A model generated the notes under the pieces. The model worked only from the letters and a program-made list of their open reading frames with translations, searched no databases and was not told where the DNA came from. The position numbers and the translations under genes were made by a program. Shown one piece after another: positions 42,155-49,254 of a stretch of 64,000 bases of DNA. Source of the DNA: Phytohabitans sp052068095 (GTDB lineage Bacteria; Actinomycetota; Actinomycetes; Mycobacteriales; Micromonosporaceae); the NCBI RefSeq assembly GCF_052068095.1, contig NZ_JBQHDG010000004.1, forward strand, positions 186,001 through 250,000, given 5' to 3'. The number at the start of each line of letters is the position of its first letter. Position 1 is the first letter of the stretch.

Positions 42155-43705
42155 ATGACCACCCTCGACCCGACCGCCACCGCCCGAGCGCGCGGCCGCG
42201 AGAAGCGCACGCTGCTGGCTGCTGCCCTGACCAACGGGCCGAACGAGCTCATCGACTTCGTCCTGCCGCTGTGGGCCGGCGCCTCTCTGGGCATGAGCGG
42301 CGCCGCCATCGGCGTGCTGCTGGCCGTCGAGATCGCCGTCTCGGTGATCGTCCGGCCGATCGCAGGCGTCCTGGCGGATCGGCGGGAACGCCGCAACGTC
42401 GCCGGCGTCGGCGCGCTGCTCTACATGGTGAGCTGTCTCGGGTACGCGGTGGGTGGCGACCCGCTGGTCGCATATGGCGCCGCGGCGGTCGGAGGTGCCG
42501 GCGGTGCTCTGCTCTGGGTCAGCGTCCGGACCATTGTCAGCGAACGGCTGGAGCGGGACTCCGGGGTCTTCCCGCGACTGTTCAGCGCGCAGGAGACCGG
42601 CTCGTGGGTCGCCTTCGTCGCCGGCATGTCCCTGGTCGGCCCGCTTGGTTTCCGCGCCGTGTTCCTTGCCTGCGGCGCCGCCTGCGCGGCGGCAGCCGCG
42701 CTGCTGCTGACCGCTCCCCCGAGGCAAGGCGGCACGCCGGACACCGAAGGGCGGGCCACGGCCGGACTCCGCGCGGTGGGGCGCCGCCTGCGGCCGATGC
42801 TGTTCGCGGTCGCGATGACCATGATGGCCGAGGCCGCCGTCGCACTGCTGCTCATGCTGCACCTCCAGCGCGAGCTCGACTTGGAGGTCATCGAGGTCGC
42901 GCTGGTGTTCCTGCCCGGTGCCATCGCGATGAGCGCGGCCGCACCCTACCTGCACCGGTACACCGTCCGCTTCGGCCGCACCCGCGTCCTCGCCGCCGCC
43001 TCGCTGTCCAGCACCGCCTTCGTCGTCGGCCTGGCCTGGGCGCCGAACGCCTACACCATCGCCGCGCTCTGGATCCTCAGCGGCCTCGCCTGGGCAGCGG
43101 TTATGCCGATCCAGCAAGCCGTCGTGGCCGAGGCTTCCGGTGACAAGGTCGGCCGCGGCATGGGCGTGTACGAGTCAGCCAGCCTGATCGGCGCCTTCGT
43201 CGGCACCATCGCCGCCGGCGTGGTGTACGACCACGCCAGCTGGGTCGTGGCCTGCCTCGCCGCCGCCACGATACTGCTGGCCAGCACCGTCGTCGTGCCC
43301 CGCGCGGTCCGCCGTCTCGGCGTCGCCGAGTTTCCCCCACCCGCTCCGACCAGCCCTGCCCCAGACTCCGCACAACCCGCCGCGCCGGCGCCGATCGCCG
43401 ACCCGAGCCCGGAGCAGGCAAGGCCGGAGCAGACCTCGGCGCGCAAGCGGGTCATCGACCTCGCCGGCCACCTCGGCCTGTACGCCGCCGCGCAGGTGGT
43501 ACTCGCCTTCCTCGACCTGTCCTGGATCCACCACCTTTTCACTGACGACCCGCTCGAGGTGCTCAACGGCACCAACCGCGAACTCGGCGACGTCGCCGAG
43601 TTCGTCTACGGCGCGACCAGGGTGTGGGCCGTCATCCTCGTGATCGACGTCCTCTGGACACTCGGTACCGTGCTGACCCGCCGCCAACGCCGCGAACCCT
43701 CCTGA
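42155..43705 (+). CDS. MFS transporter with extra C-terminal membrane domain
   Basis: The 516-residue protein has about twelve membrane helices over residues 20-390, with the MFS A-motif-like G-V-L-A-D-R-R-E-R-R-N after helix 2. This indicates a proton-driven exporter. A Pro/Ala-rich linker (~395-430) follows, and then two more hydrophobic helices: LGLYAAAQVVLAFLDLSWIH and VWAVILVIDVLWTLGTVL. That tail is not part of the standard MFS fold. The ATG is at 42155. The divergent TetR gene and shared operators make it the regulated efflux target. Confidence 0.9.
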   Translation: MTTLDPTATARARGREKRTLLAAALTNGPNELIDFVLPLWAGASLGMSGAAIGVLLAVEIAVSVIVRPIAGVLADRRERRNVAGVGALLYMVSCLGYAVGGDPLVAYGAAAVGGAGGALLWVSVRTIVSERLERDSGVFPRLFSAQETGSWVAFVAGMSLVGPLGFRAVFLACGAACAAAAALLLTAPPRQGGTPDTEGRATAGLRAVGRRLRPMLFAVAMTMMAEAAVALLLMLHLQRELDLEVIEVALVFLPGAIAMSAAAPYLHRYTVRFGRTRVLAAASLSSTAFVVGLAWAPNAYTIAALWILSGLAWAAVMPIQQAVVAEASGDKVGRGMGVYESASLIGAFVGTIAAGVVYDHASWVVACLAAATILLASTVVVPRAVRRLGVAEFPPPAPTSPAPDSAQPAAPAPIADPSPEQARPEQTSARKRVIDLAGHLGLYAAAQVVLAFLDLSWIHHLFTDDPLEVLNGTNRELGDVAEFVYGATRVWAVILVIDVLWTLGTVLTRRQRREPS

Positions 43706-43760
43706 ACCACGGCCACCAGATGCCGAGTGAACACCGACCGCGGACATGGACCTGGCCTTA

Positions 43761-43777
43761 TACTACGCCACGTAGTA
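43761..43777. promoter_or_regulatory. Orphan BlaI/MecI-like dyad
   Basis: TACTACG-CCA-CGTAGTA is a perfect inverted repeat with 7-bp arms. TACTAC...GTAGTA resembles the operator of BlaI/MecI-family repressors in actinobacteria. No blaI or M56 peptidase gene is next to it; the sequence after it (43780-43976) has no convincing gene. It may be a leftover from a lost blaI pair or belong to a regulator elsewhere. Confidence 0.5.
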
Positions 43778-43976
43778 GATTGTGGTGGTGCGACGGCGTA
43801 GGGCGACGGTGGGTCCCACCCGCAAGGAATGCCGCGGAGTAGGCGCGGGCGGTGCGGCGCGTTCGCTGAGCGGTGGCCCGCGGACCGCGGCGGTCGTGCA
43901 CGTGCTCGGTGCGTGCTTGCTGGTGGTGTGGCCGCGGCCGGGTCACGGTCGCGGATAACGGTCGCGAGCGGGCGGG

Positions 43977-44753
43977 TCACCCCTCATGCGGGTGGTCGCG
44001 GCGGCGAGCGATGACAGCGACCCGGTCGCGTTGTTCACCGTCGTGGACGGGGGTGCCGAGGTCGTCGAGCGCCGCGACGTACGCGTCGGTCCAGCCGGTG
44101 TCCGCGAGTGCGGCGAGGATGTCGGCGATGGGGTACGCGGTGTTGGTGATCGTCGTTTTGAAGGGCACGTGGCCGCCGGCGGCGTCGCGGACCGTGCCGG
44201 AGACGTGCAGTGGCCGGCGGTCGGTGGCGGGGTCGAGTGGCCCCCGGTTGACCGCGACCGACACGGTGTCGTCGTCCCGGCTGACCGGTGCGAGGTCGGA
44301 CCGCAGGCCGCGCAGCGTGCACAGGTCGAAACCGAGCCAGCCGCCGGGAAGCACCGCCCGGTGGACGCTTCGCAGGTAGCCGCGCACCCGATCCAGCCCG
44401 CCCAGATGGTTGGGTATGTCGTATGTGGACAGTGCGAACGCGACCGGTCGGGGTATGGCGAAGTTGGTGGCGTCCGCTCGCAGCAGCGTTACCCGGTCGG
44501 CTGCCGGCGCCAGCCGTTCGCGGGCGCGGGCCAGCATCGCCGCCGACACGTCGAGGCCGACCACCTCGTAGCCGGCCGCGCAGAACTGCTCGGCGACGAT
44601 GCCCGTGCCGCAGCCGACGTCGAGCAGGCTGCGTTGCGCGTCGGGTGCCACCCGCGCGTGGAACGCCAGCCAGGCCGCACCCATCCGGAGCGGGTACGGC
44701 GCCCAGAAGCGGTCGTAGGCGGTGGCGAAGTCCTCGACATATTCCGGCGTCAT
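43977..44753 (-). CDS. Class I SAM-dependent methyltransferase
   Basis: The 258-residue protein has the SAM motif I SLLDVGCGTGIVAEQF, motif post-I GYEVVGLDVSAAMLARARE, and FALSTYDIPNHLGGLDRV, LPGGWLGFDL as later motifs of the Methyltransf_25 group. The acceptor is unknown. The ATG at 44753 overlaps the stop of the MFS gene (ATGA), so it is the last gene of the peptide/SagB/PLP/MFS operon. A methyltransferase at the end of such a unit would fit methylation of the peptide product or its released part. Confidence 0.9.
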   Translation of the reverse strand: MTPEYVEDFATAYDRFWAPYPLRMGAAWLAFHARVAPDAQRSLLDVGCGTGIVAEQFCAAGYEVVGLDVSAAMLARARERLAPAADRVTLLRADATNFAIPRPVAFALSTYDIPNHLGGLDRVRGYLRSVHRAVLPGGWLGFDLCTLRGLRSDLAPVSRDDDTVSVAVNRGPLDPATDRRPLHVSGTVRDAAGGHVPFKTTITNTAYPIADILAALADTGWTDAYVAALDDLGTPVHDGEQRDRVAVIARRRDHPHEG

Positions 44754-45964
44754 GTCAGCTCCTTCGGTCGGTATCGCCATACCTGCGGCGACAACAGTGC
44801 GGCCAGCCCGGCCACGGCGATCAGGCCACTGAGCCCGACCAGCAGCGTCGCGGCACCGGTCGTGGCGACGATCGGGCCCGCCGCCAGCAGCGCCACGGGT
44901 CCGAGGCCAATGGCGCCGATCCATTCGTACGCGCTGACCCGGGACAGCGCGGCCGGCGGCACCTCACGCTGGAACGTGGTCTCCCACAGGACACCGAAAA
45001 CGTCGAACGCGACGCCGGCCAGGACGGAGGCGGCGACGACGAACGGCATCGGCGCCCCGGTGCCCAGCAGCAGCGCGGGCAGGCCGAGCGCGGTGGCCGC
45101 CAGCACCGCCGTGCGCAACGGGTGCGCCGGCCGCACCCGCATCGCGATCAGTACGCCGCCCAACGTGCCGGCCGCGTACCCGGCCAGGACCCAGCTCCAC
45201 ACGGCGGCGCCGCCGAGCCGGGTCTGCGCGAGCAGCGGCCCGGCGAGCCCGAACGTCACCCCGACCGCCGCGTTGATGAACGCCGCGGCGACCACGACCG
45301 TCCACAACCACTGCCGGCTCGCGAACTCCCGCCAGCCGTGCCGCAGGTCGCCGAGCAGGTCCCGGCGCGCCGTCCGGGCCGCCACCGGCAGCCGCAGCGC
45401 GACCAGCAGCACCGCGGCGAGCACGAACGTGGCGGCGTCCACGACCAGCGCCCAGCCGGCGCCGAGCCGTACGATCAGCACTCCCCCGACCAGGAAGCCG
45501 GCGATCATCGCGCTGTTCGTGCCGAGGCGCAGCAGCGCGTTCGCGGACTGCCGGTCCGGCTCGGGGACGACCTCGGCCACCACACCGGTCAGCGACGGCA
45601 GCAGCAGGGCCGACGCCGCGCCGGCGAACACCGCGCACACCGCCAGCGCGGGCACCGACGCCCAGCCGCCGAGCAGGAGTACCGCCATCGCGGCATAGGC
45701 GGCGCCGCCGGCGAGCTCGGCCGCGACAAGGACCCGGTACCGCGGCCACCGGTCACCGACCACCCCACCCAGCAGCAGCAACGCCAAACGGGGTATGGCC
45801 AGCGCGGCGAGGACCAACGACAGCGCGGTCGGCGACCCGTCGGGCAGGCCGAGGACCGCGAACGTGAGCGCGAGCGGGCCGAGGCCGTTACCGAACACCG
45901 AGATGGTCCGCGCGGCCACCAGCCGGACGAACCGCCGGTGGCGCAGCAGCTGGCCGGTGGTCAC
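44750..45964 (-). CDS. MFS transporter of the SagB/peptide operon
   Basis: The 404-residue protein has the twelve-helix profile of the MFS_3/enterobactin-exporter-like group, starting TTGQLLRHRRFVRLVAARTI and containing GGVVGDRWPRYRVLVAAE (A-motif) and EWIGAIGLGPVALLAAGP. It probably exports the operon's product. The GTG at 45964 overlaps the stop of the PLP-enzyme gene (GTGA), and its own stop overlaps the methyltransferase start. An ATG further upstream in frame is possible but would lie deep in the previous gene. Confidence 0.9.
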   Translation of the reverse strand: MTTGQLLRHRRFVRLVAARTISVFGNGLGPLALTFAVLGLPDGSPTALSLVLAALAIPRLALLLLGGVVGDRWPRYRVLVAAELAGGAAYAAMAVLLLGGWASVPALAVCAVFAGAASALLLPSLTGVVAEVVPEPDRQSANALLRLGTNSAMIAGFLVGGVLIVRLGAGWALVVDAATFVLAAVLLVALRLPVAARTARRDLLGDLRHGWREFASRQWLWTVVVAAAFINAAVGVTFGLAGPLLAQTRLGGAAVWSWVLAGYAAGTLGGVLIAMRVRPAHPLRTAVLAATALGLPALLLGTGAPMPFVVAASVLAGVAFDVFGVLWETTFQREVPPAALSRVSAYEWIGAIGLGPVALLAAGPIVATTGAATLLVGLSGLIAVAGLAALLSPQVWRYRPKELT

Positions 45965-46953
45965 GGCCGGTCCGGTGCGACTCGCGGCCGCCATACCGTG
46001 CCGTCGGGCAGGTGCAGCGGCGGGCACCGGGCCACCACCGGACAGACGTGCGCGGGCAGGACCCGCAGCGGCCCACCGACTCGCGGGGTGCCGCTCGCAT
46101 CAGTCATCCGCACGCCGGGCGCCCAGACCTGGTCGGCACCGGCCAGCAACTCGTCGGCATCGGTCGAGATGCTGCCATCCGGGGCCACCGCCGTGACCGC
46201 CGTCGTCACCGCGATCGCGACGTCCTGCGGCCGGCACGCGCCGAGCATGGCGTGGCCGCCGTCGAGCAGCGCGTACGCCCCGGAGCAGAGCTCGGTCACG
46301 CCGGGCACGCTGAGCGCACCGGGCGCGGTGACCGTGCCGCCGACGCTCACCACCTGGCACGGCAGCCCGGCATCGCGTACCGCCCCGGCGACGTCGACAA
46401 GTTGCCGCGCCACCCGCTGGCCGAGCGTGTACCGGTCGGCGGCGTCCCGAGCGGTCAGCACGGGCACGTAACCGGTGACCCCGTCCAGGCGCAGGCCGGG
46501 CGTGCTCGCGGCCGCCTTCGCCAGGGACACCACCTCCTCCGGTGCGACGCCGGTGCGGTGCAGGCCGGTGTCCACCTCGACCCGCACACCCAGCGTCACG
46601 CCCTGCTCGGCGGCGGCCGCGCTCAGCCCGGCCAACGCCTCGCCGCGATCGACGTGTACCGCCACCCGGGCGTGCCGGGCAAGCCGCGCGAAGCGAGGCC
46701 ATCGCCAGGCGTCCCGCCACGGCCAGGCAATGACCACATCGGACACTCCGGCGTCCACATACCACCGCGCCTCGGCCGCCGAGTGCACAGCGATGCCCAC
46801 CGCGCCGGCCGCGACCTGGCGGACGCCGATGGCCACCGTCCGGTGCCCCTTCACATGCGCCCGTACCACGACTCCGGCGGCACGCGCGGCCGCACCGAAC
46901 CGGATCAGGTTGGCGTCGAGGCGTTCCGGGTCCACCGTCACCCTCGGGGTCAT
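45961..46953 (-). CDS. DSD1/D-threonine-aldolase-like PLP enzyme
   Basis: The 330-residue protein is an alanine-racemase-fold (type III) PLP enzyme. RAHVKGHRTVAIG carries the likely PLP lysine (Lys35), followed by RVEVDTGLHRTG, and VVSVGGTVTAPGAL as the phosphate-binding loop. The C-terminal HVCPVVARCPPL matches the zinc site of D-serine dehydratase/D-threonine aldolase proteins. It should act on a D-amino acid. The usual R-P-H-x-K-T-H is changed to R-A-H-V-K-G-H. The ATG at 46953 overlaps the SagB stop. A D-amino-acid enzyme in a putative RiPP operon is notable. Confidence 0.88.
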   Translation of the reverse strand: MTPRVTVDPERLDANLIRFGAAARAAGVVVRAHVKGHRTVAIGVRQVAAGAVGIAVHSAAEARWYVDAGVSDVVIAWPWRDAWRWPRFARLARHARVAVHVDRGEALAGLSAAAAEQGVTLGVRVEVDTGLHRTGVAPEEVVSLAKAAASTPGLRLDGVTGYVPVLTARDAADRYTLGQRVARQLVDVAGAVRDAGLPCQVVSVGGTVTAPGALSVPGVTELCSGAYALLDGGHAMLGACRPQDVAIAVTTAVTAVAPDGSISTDADELLAGADQVWAPGVRMTDASGTPRVGGPLRVLPAHVCPVVARCPPLHLPDGTVWRPRVAPDRP

Positions 46954-48062
46954 TCGCCGTACCCGTGCCAGGCATCCGGGGGAAACGAGAAGCCGGCACC
47001 GGCACCGGACCGCATCGCGCGTTGCCGGTCCCGCTCGGCCGGGTGCGGGACGCCGACACCGGTGACGCCGAGGAACACCTCGTCCGTCCAGGACAGCCCG
47101 AGCGCCTCCTCCACCATCGCGTCCCGGGTGGCCGCGGTGAAGAACACGCCGAGCCGCAGCGCGGCCGCGACAAGGTACACCGTCTGGCTCAGGTGGCCCA
47201 GATCCAGCAGCAGCGCCCGGTACGCGCGGCTCGACGCGTACTTCCACGTGGTGCGTTCCGGCACCGCGGTGTAGAGCAACAGGCACGCGGCCGAGCTGGC
47301 GTGCGGCTGCCCGCCGCACCACGCCTGGAGCGTGTCCGCGTCAACAGGTGCGGCGGTGAGGCGGGACAGCGCGTGCTCACGCGACGCGTAGTGATACACG
47401 CCGGGTGCCAACCCGTCGACGGCGCGGACCACCGGGTAGACCTCGATCGGATGCCGGGCGCCGCCGGACGGGGTCGTCTTCAACAGGGTCGGGCCGAGCC
47501 CGGGCACGTCGACCTCGTGGCGCACACCAGCCGTCCAGCGCAGGAGCGTGGCGAAGTCGACCACGGACATCGGCCGCTCGGCGTCGAACCAGCGGGTCGA
47601 CCGCCGGCCCTCCAGCACCGCACCGAACGGCTCCGCCGGCAGCTCACCGTCGGGCAGCGGCACCCGCGGCCCCGCGTACTCCTTGACCGGACTCGGCTGT
47701 GGGGTCCGCACCGCCTTGGCACGCAGCACGGCGGCGTCCTCGACAGCCGTGCGGAACGAGTCGCCGGCCTGCGTGCGGCTGGCCAAGTGATAATGCGTAG
47801 CGGCCGGACCCATCGCGCGCCAGGCACCCAACCGCTCCTCCAGCGCGTGCTCCGGCGAACCCTCCGCGATCAGCACACCCGCGTCGAGTAGACGCCGAGC
47901 CAACGCGTCGCCATCAGCCAGGTCAGCCCACCGCGCATAGGATCGTAGCCGCCGCTCGGCCTCCGGGGTCAACGCGAGCTGCCGGTGGCGCACCGGATCG
48001 TCGCAGATCAGCTGGCCGTCACGCCACCAGAAAGCGACCAGCCGCGAAACGCGTACCCGCAC
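46950..48062 (-). CDS. SagB/ThcOx-type FMN dehydrogenase
   Basis: Residues ~1-85 of this 370-residue protein look like a small winged-helix-type peptide-binding region (LVAFWWRDGQLICDD, LLDAGVLI). The rest is the SagB-type nitroreductase domain: EGRRSTRWFDAERPMSVVDF, TPSGGARHPIEVYPVV, GLAPGVYHYASREHAL, LDLGHLSQTVYLVAAALRLG. SagB enzymes oxidise azolines in thiazole/oxazole-modified peptides, and relatives oxidise other peptide groups. No YcaO cyclodehydratase is present in the window. I chose the GTG at 48062 behind GGGGAGG. A 31-residue peptide gene sits 66 bases upstream. Confidence 0.9.
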   Translation of the reverse strand: MRVRVSRLVAFWWRDGQLICDDPVRHRQLALTPEAERRLRSYARWADLADGDALARRLLDAGVLIAEGSPEHALEERLGAWRAMGPAATHYHLASRTQAGDSFRTAVEDAAVLRAKAVRTPQPSPVKEYAGPRVPLPDGELPAEPFGAVLEGRRSTRWFDAERPMSVVDFATLLRWTAGVRHEVDVPGLGPTLLKTTPSGGARHPIEVYPVVRAVDGLAPGVYHYASREHALSRLTAAPVDADTLQAWCGGQPHASSAACLLLYTAVPERTTWKYASSRAYRALLLDLGHLSQTVYLVAAALRLGVFFTAATRDAMVEEALGLSWTDEVFLGVTGVGVPHPAERDRQRAMRSGAGAGFSFPPDAWHGYGE

Positions 48063-48088
48063 GCCGTGCCTCCCCGAACAGACGTGAA

Positions 48089-48113
48089 CCCCGGGCCAAA
48101 CATCAGCCCGGGG
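48089..48113 (-). terminator. Strong hairpin between peptide gene and SagB gene
   Basis: CCCCGGGC-N9-GCCCGGGG has perfect 8-bp GC-only arms, 15 bases after the peptide stop codon and 26 bases before the SagB start. No U tract follows. Such structures after RiPP precursors let the peptide be made in excess over its enzymes, by partial termination or by mRNA protection. Confidence 0.65.
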
Positions 48114-48128
48114 CACTCATGCACCGAC

Positions 48129-48224
48129 TCAGATGTCGATCGGTGGCTCCAGACAGGTGAGCTCCTGGTCGTAGTCGTCGTGCACGATTACCTCGAACGC
48201 CTCGTCCGCCTGCTCGGCCTGCAT
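48129..48224 (-). CDS. Candidate RiPP precursor peptide, 31 residues
   Basis: The ORF begins MQAEQADEAFEVIVHDDYDQ and ends LTCLEPPIDI. It has ten acidic residues, no Lys or Arg, one Cys (Cys24) and a Pro-Pro near the end. GGGAGGG lies at ideal spacing before the ATG, and a good promoter stands 43 bases upstream. Size, position at the head of an operon with a SagB-type dehydrogenase, and the hairpin after it all fit a ribosomally made, modified peptide. By analogy, the first half would be a leader and the Cys-containing C-terminus the core. I know no characterised peptide with this sequence. Confidence 0.7.
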   Translation of the reverse strand: MQAEQADEAFEVIVHDDYDQELTCLEPPIDI

Positions 48225-48266
48225 ACCGCGCTCCCTCCCGTTGACTACAAAGGACACTCCACGGCG

Positions 48267-48295
48267 ACCCTAACGACCACACCGACAACCGTCAA
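48267..48295 (-). promoter_or_regulatory. Promoter of the peptide/SagB operon
   Basis: On the minus strand TTGACG (48290-48295) and TAGGGT (48267-48272) are separated by 17 bases, a near-ideal SigA-type layout. Transcription would start near 48260, leaving a ~36-base leader before the peptide ATG at 48224. It also separates this operon from the molybdoenzyme operon ending at 48331. Confidence 0.65.
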
Positions 48296-48330
48296 TCGAG
48301 CCGAACCCGACGGGATACGGGGGGGCAGAC

Positions 48331-49254
48331 CTACCTCGTCGCCTGTTCGAGGACCTCGGTCACGGTGGCGGCCAGGAGGTCCCGTTTGTACTCCGTCTGC
48401 GGCAGTCCGGTCGCACCGTCGGCCGCGCGGGCGCCCGCCTGGCCCAGCAGGTCGGGTGTGACCGTCGCCCCGGTGATCAGCGCCTCCACCGCCGGCAGGC
48501 GCAGCGGGATCGGCGCCACCGCGCCGACCGCGACCGCGGCGAACGCGATCCGGTCACCGTCCAGCACGACGCGGGCGGTCGCTTCGACAAGTGGCCATTC
48601 GGCGTAGCGGCGGCTGGTCGCCCGGTGATACGCGCCCCGCTCGCCGGTGCGGGCCTCGGGCAGGTGGACGGCGGTGAGCAGCTCCCCCGGGTCGAGTTGG
48701 TGGTCGCGGCGCCCGTCGCGACCGTCGCCGAACAGGTCGGCGACGCTCAGCTCGCGGCGGTCGGTGGTGACGGTGGCGTCGTACGTGAGCAGCGCCGCCC
48801 CGAGCGTCGACGGATGTACGGCGACGCAGGGCCCCAGGTCGAACAGCGCGCCGTATCGATGGTCGCCGGCCCGGGCCGGGCAGTCGTCGCCACCCTTCTT
48901 CAGGCAGCTGGTCTCCGGATGCCGGTAGTACCAGCAACGGTTGTGTTGAAGGAGGCTGCCCCCGACGGTGCCGACGCGGCGGATCTGCGGGGTGGCCAGC
49001 GCACCGGCGGCGAGGGCCAGCGCCGGGTACCGGTCGCGGACCGCTGGATCGGTGGCCAGGGTGTCGATGCTGACCAGGGCGCCGAGGGTGAGCCCGCCAT
49101 CGGCGCGGCGGACGAGGTCGGAACCGGGAGCGTCCGGTCCGGTGCGGGGGACGTCGCGTACCTGGCCGCGGGACACGCCGGTGCGGCGGCGCTCGCTGAG
49201 ATCGGTGCCGCCGGCGCGGTACTCCGCCAGGATGGGTTGGGTCGTGGCGCTCAT
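48331..49254 (-). CDS. FAD subunit of a PaoB-like molybdenum hydroxylase
   Basis: The 307-residue protein has the FAD-binding PCMH motifs YRAGGTDL and RVGTVGGSLLQHNRCWYYRH. An inserted Cys-rich loop follows (RCWYYRHPETSCLKKGGDDC), as in YagS/PaoB-type subunits that hold an extra 4Fe-4S cluster. The C-terminal CO-dehydrogenase-flavoprotein domain follows (AVAVGAVAPIPLRLPAVEAL). It passes electrons between the iron-sulfur clusters and an acceptor. Its N-terminus is about 30 residues shorter than usual. The ATG at 49254 overlaps the stop of the large subunit, so the two are coupled. Confidence 0.88.
   Translation of the reverse strand: MSATTQPILAEYRAGGTDLSERRRTGVSRGQVRDVPRTGPDAPGSDLVRRADGGLTLGALVSIDTLATDPAVRDRYPALALAAGALATPQIRRVGTVGGSLLQHNRCWYYRHPETSCLKKGGDDCPARAGDHRYGALFDLGPCVAVHPSTLGAALLTYDATVTTDRRELSVADLFGDGRDGRRDHQLDPGELLTAVHLPEARTGERGAYHRATSRRYAEWPLVEATARVVLDGDRIAFAAVAVGAVAPIPLRLPAVEALITGATVTPDLLGQAGARAADGATGLPQTEYKRDLLAATVTEVLEQATR

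Noticed and set aside
43986..45698. 570-codon plus-strand open frame
   Set aside because: Antisense to the methyltransferase and MFS genes; no recognisable domain and repetitive Ser/Ala/Thr/Pro composition.
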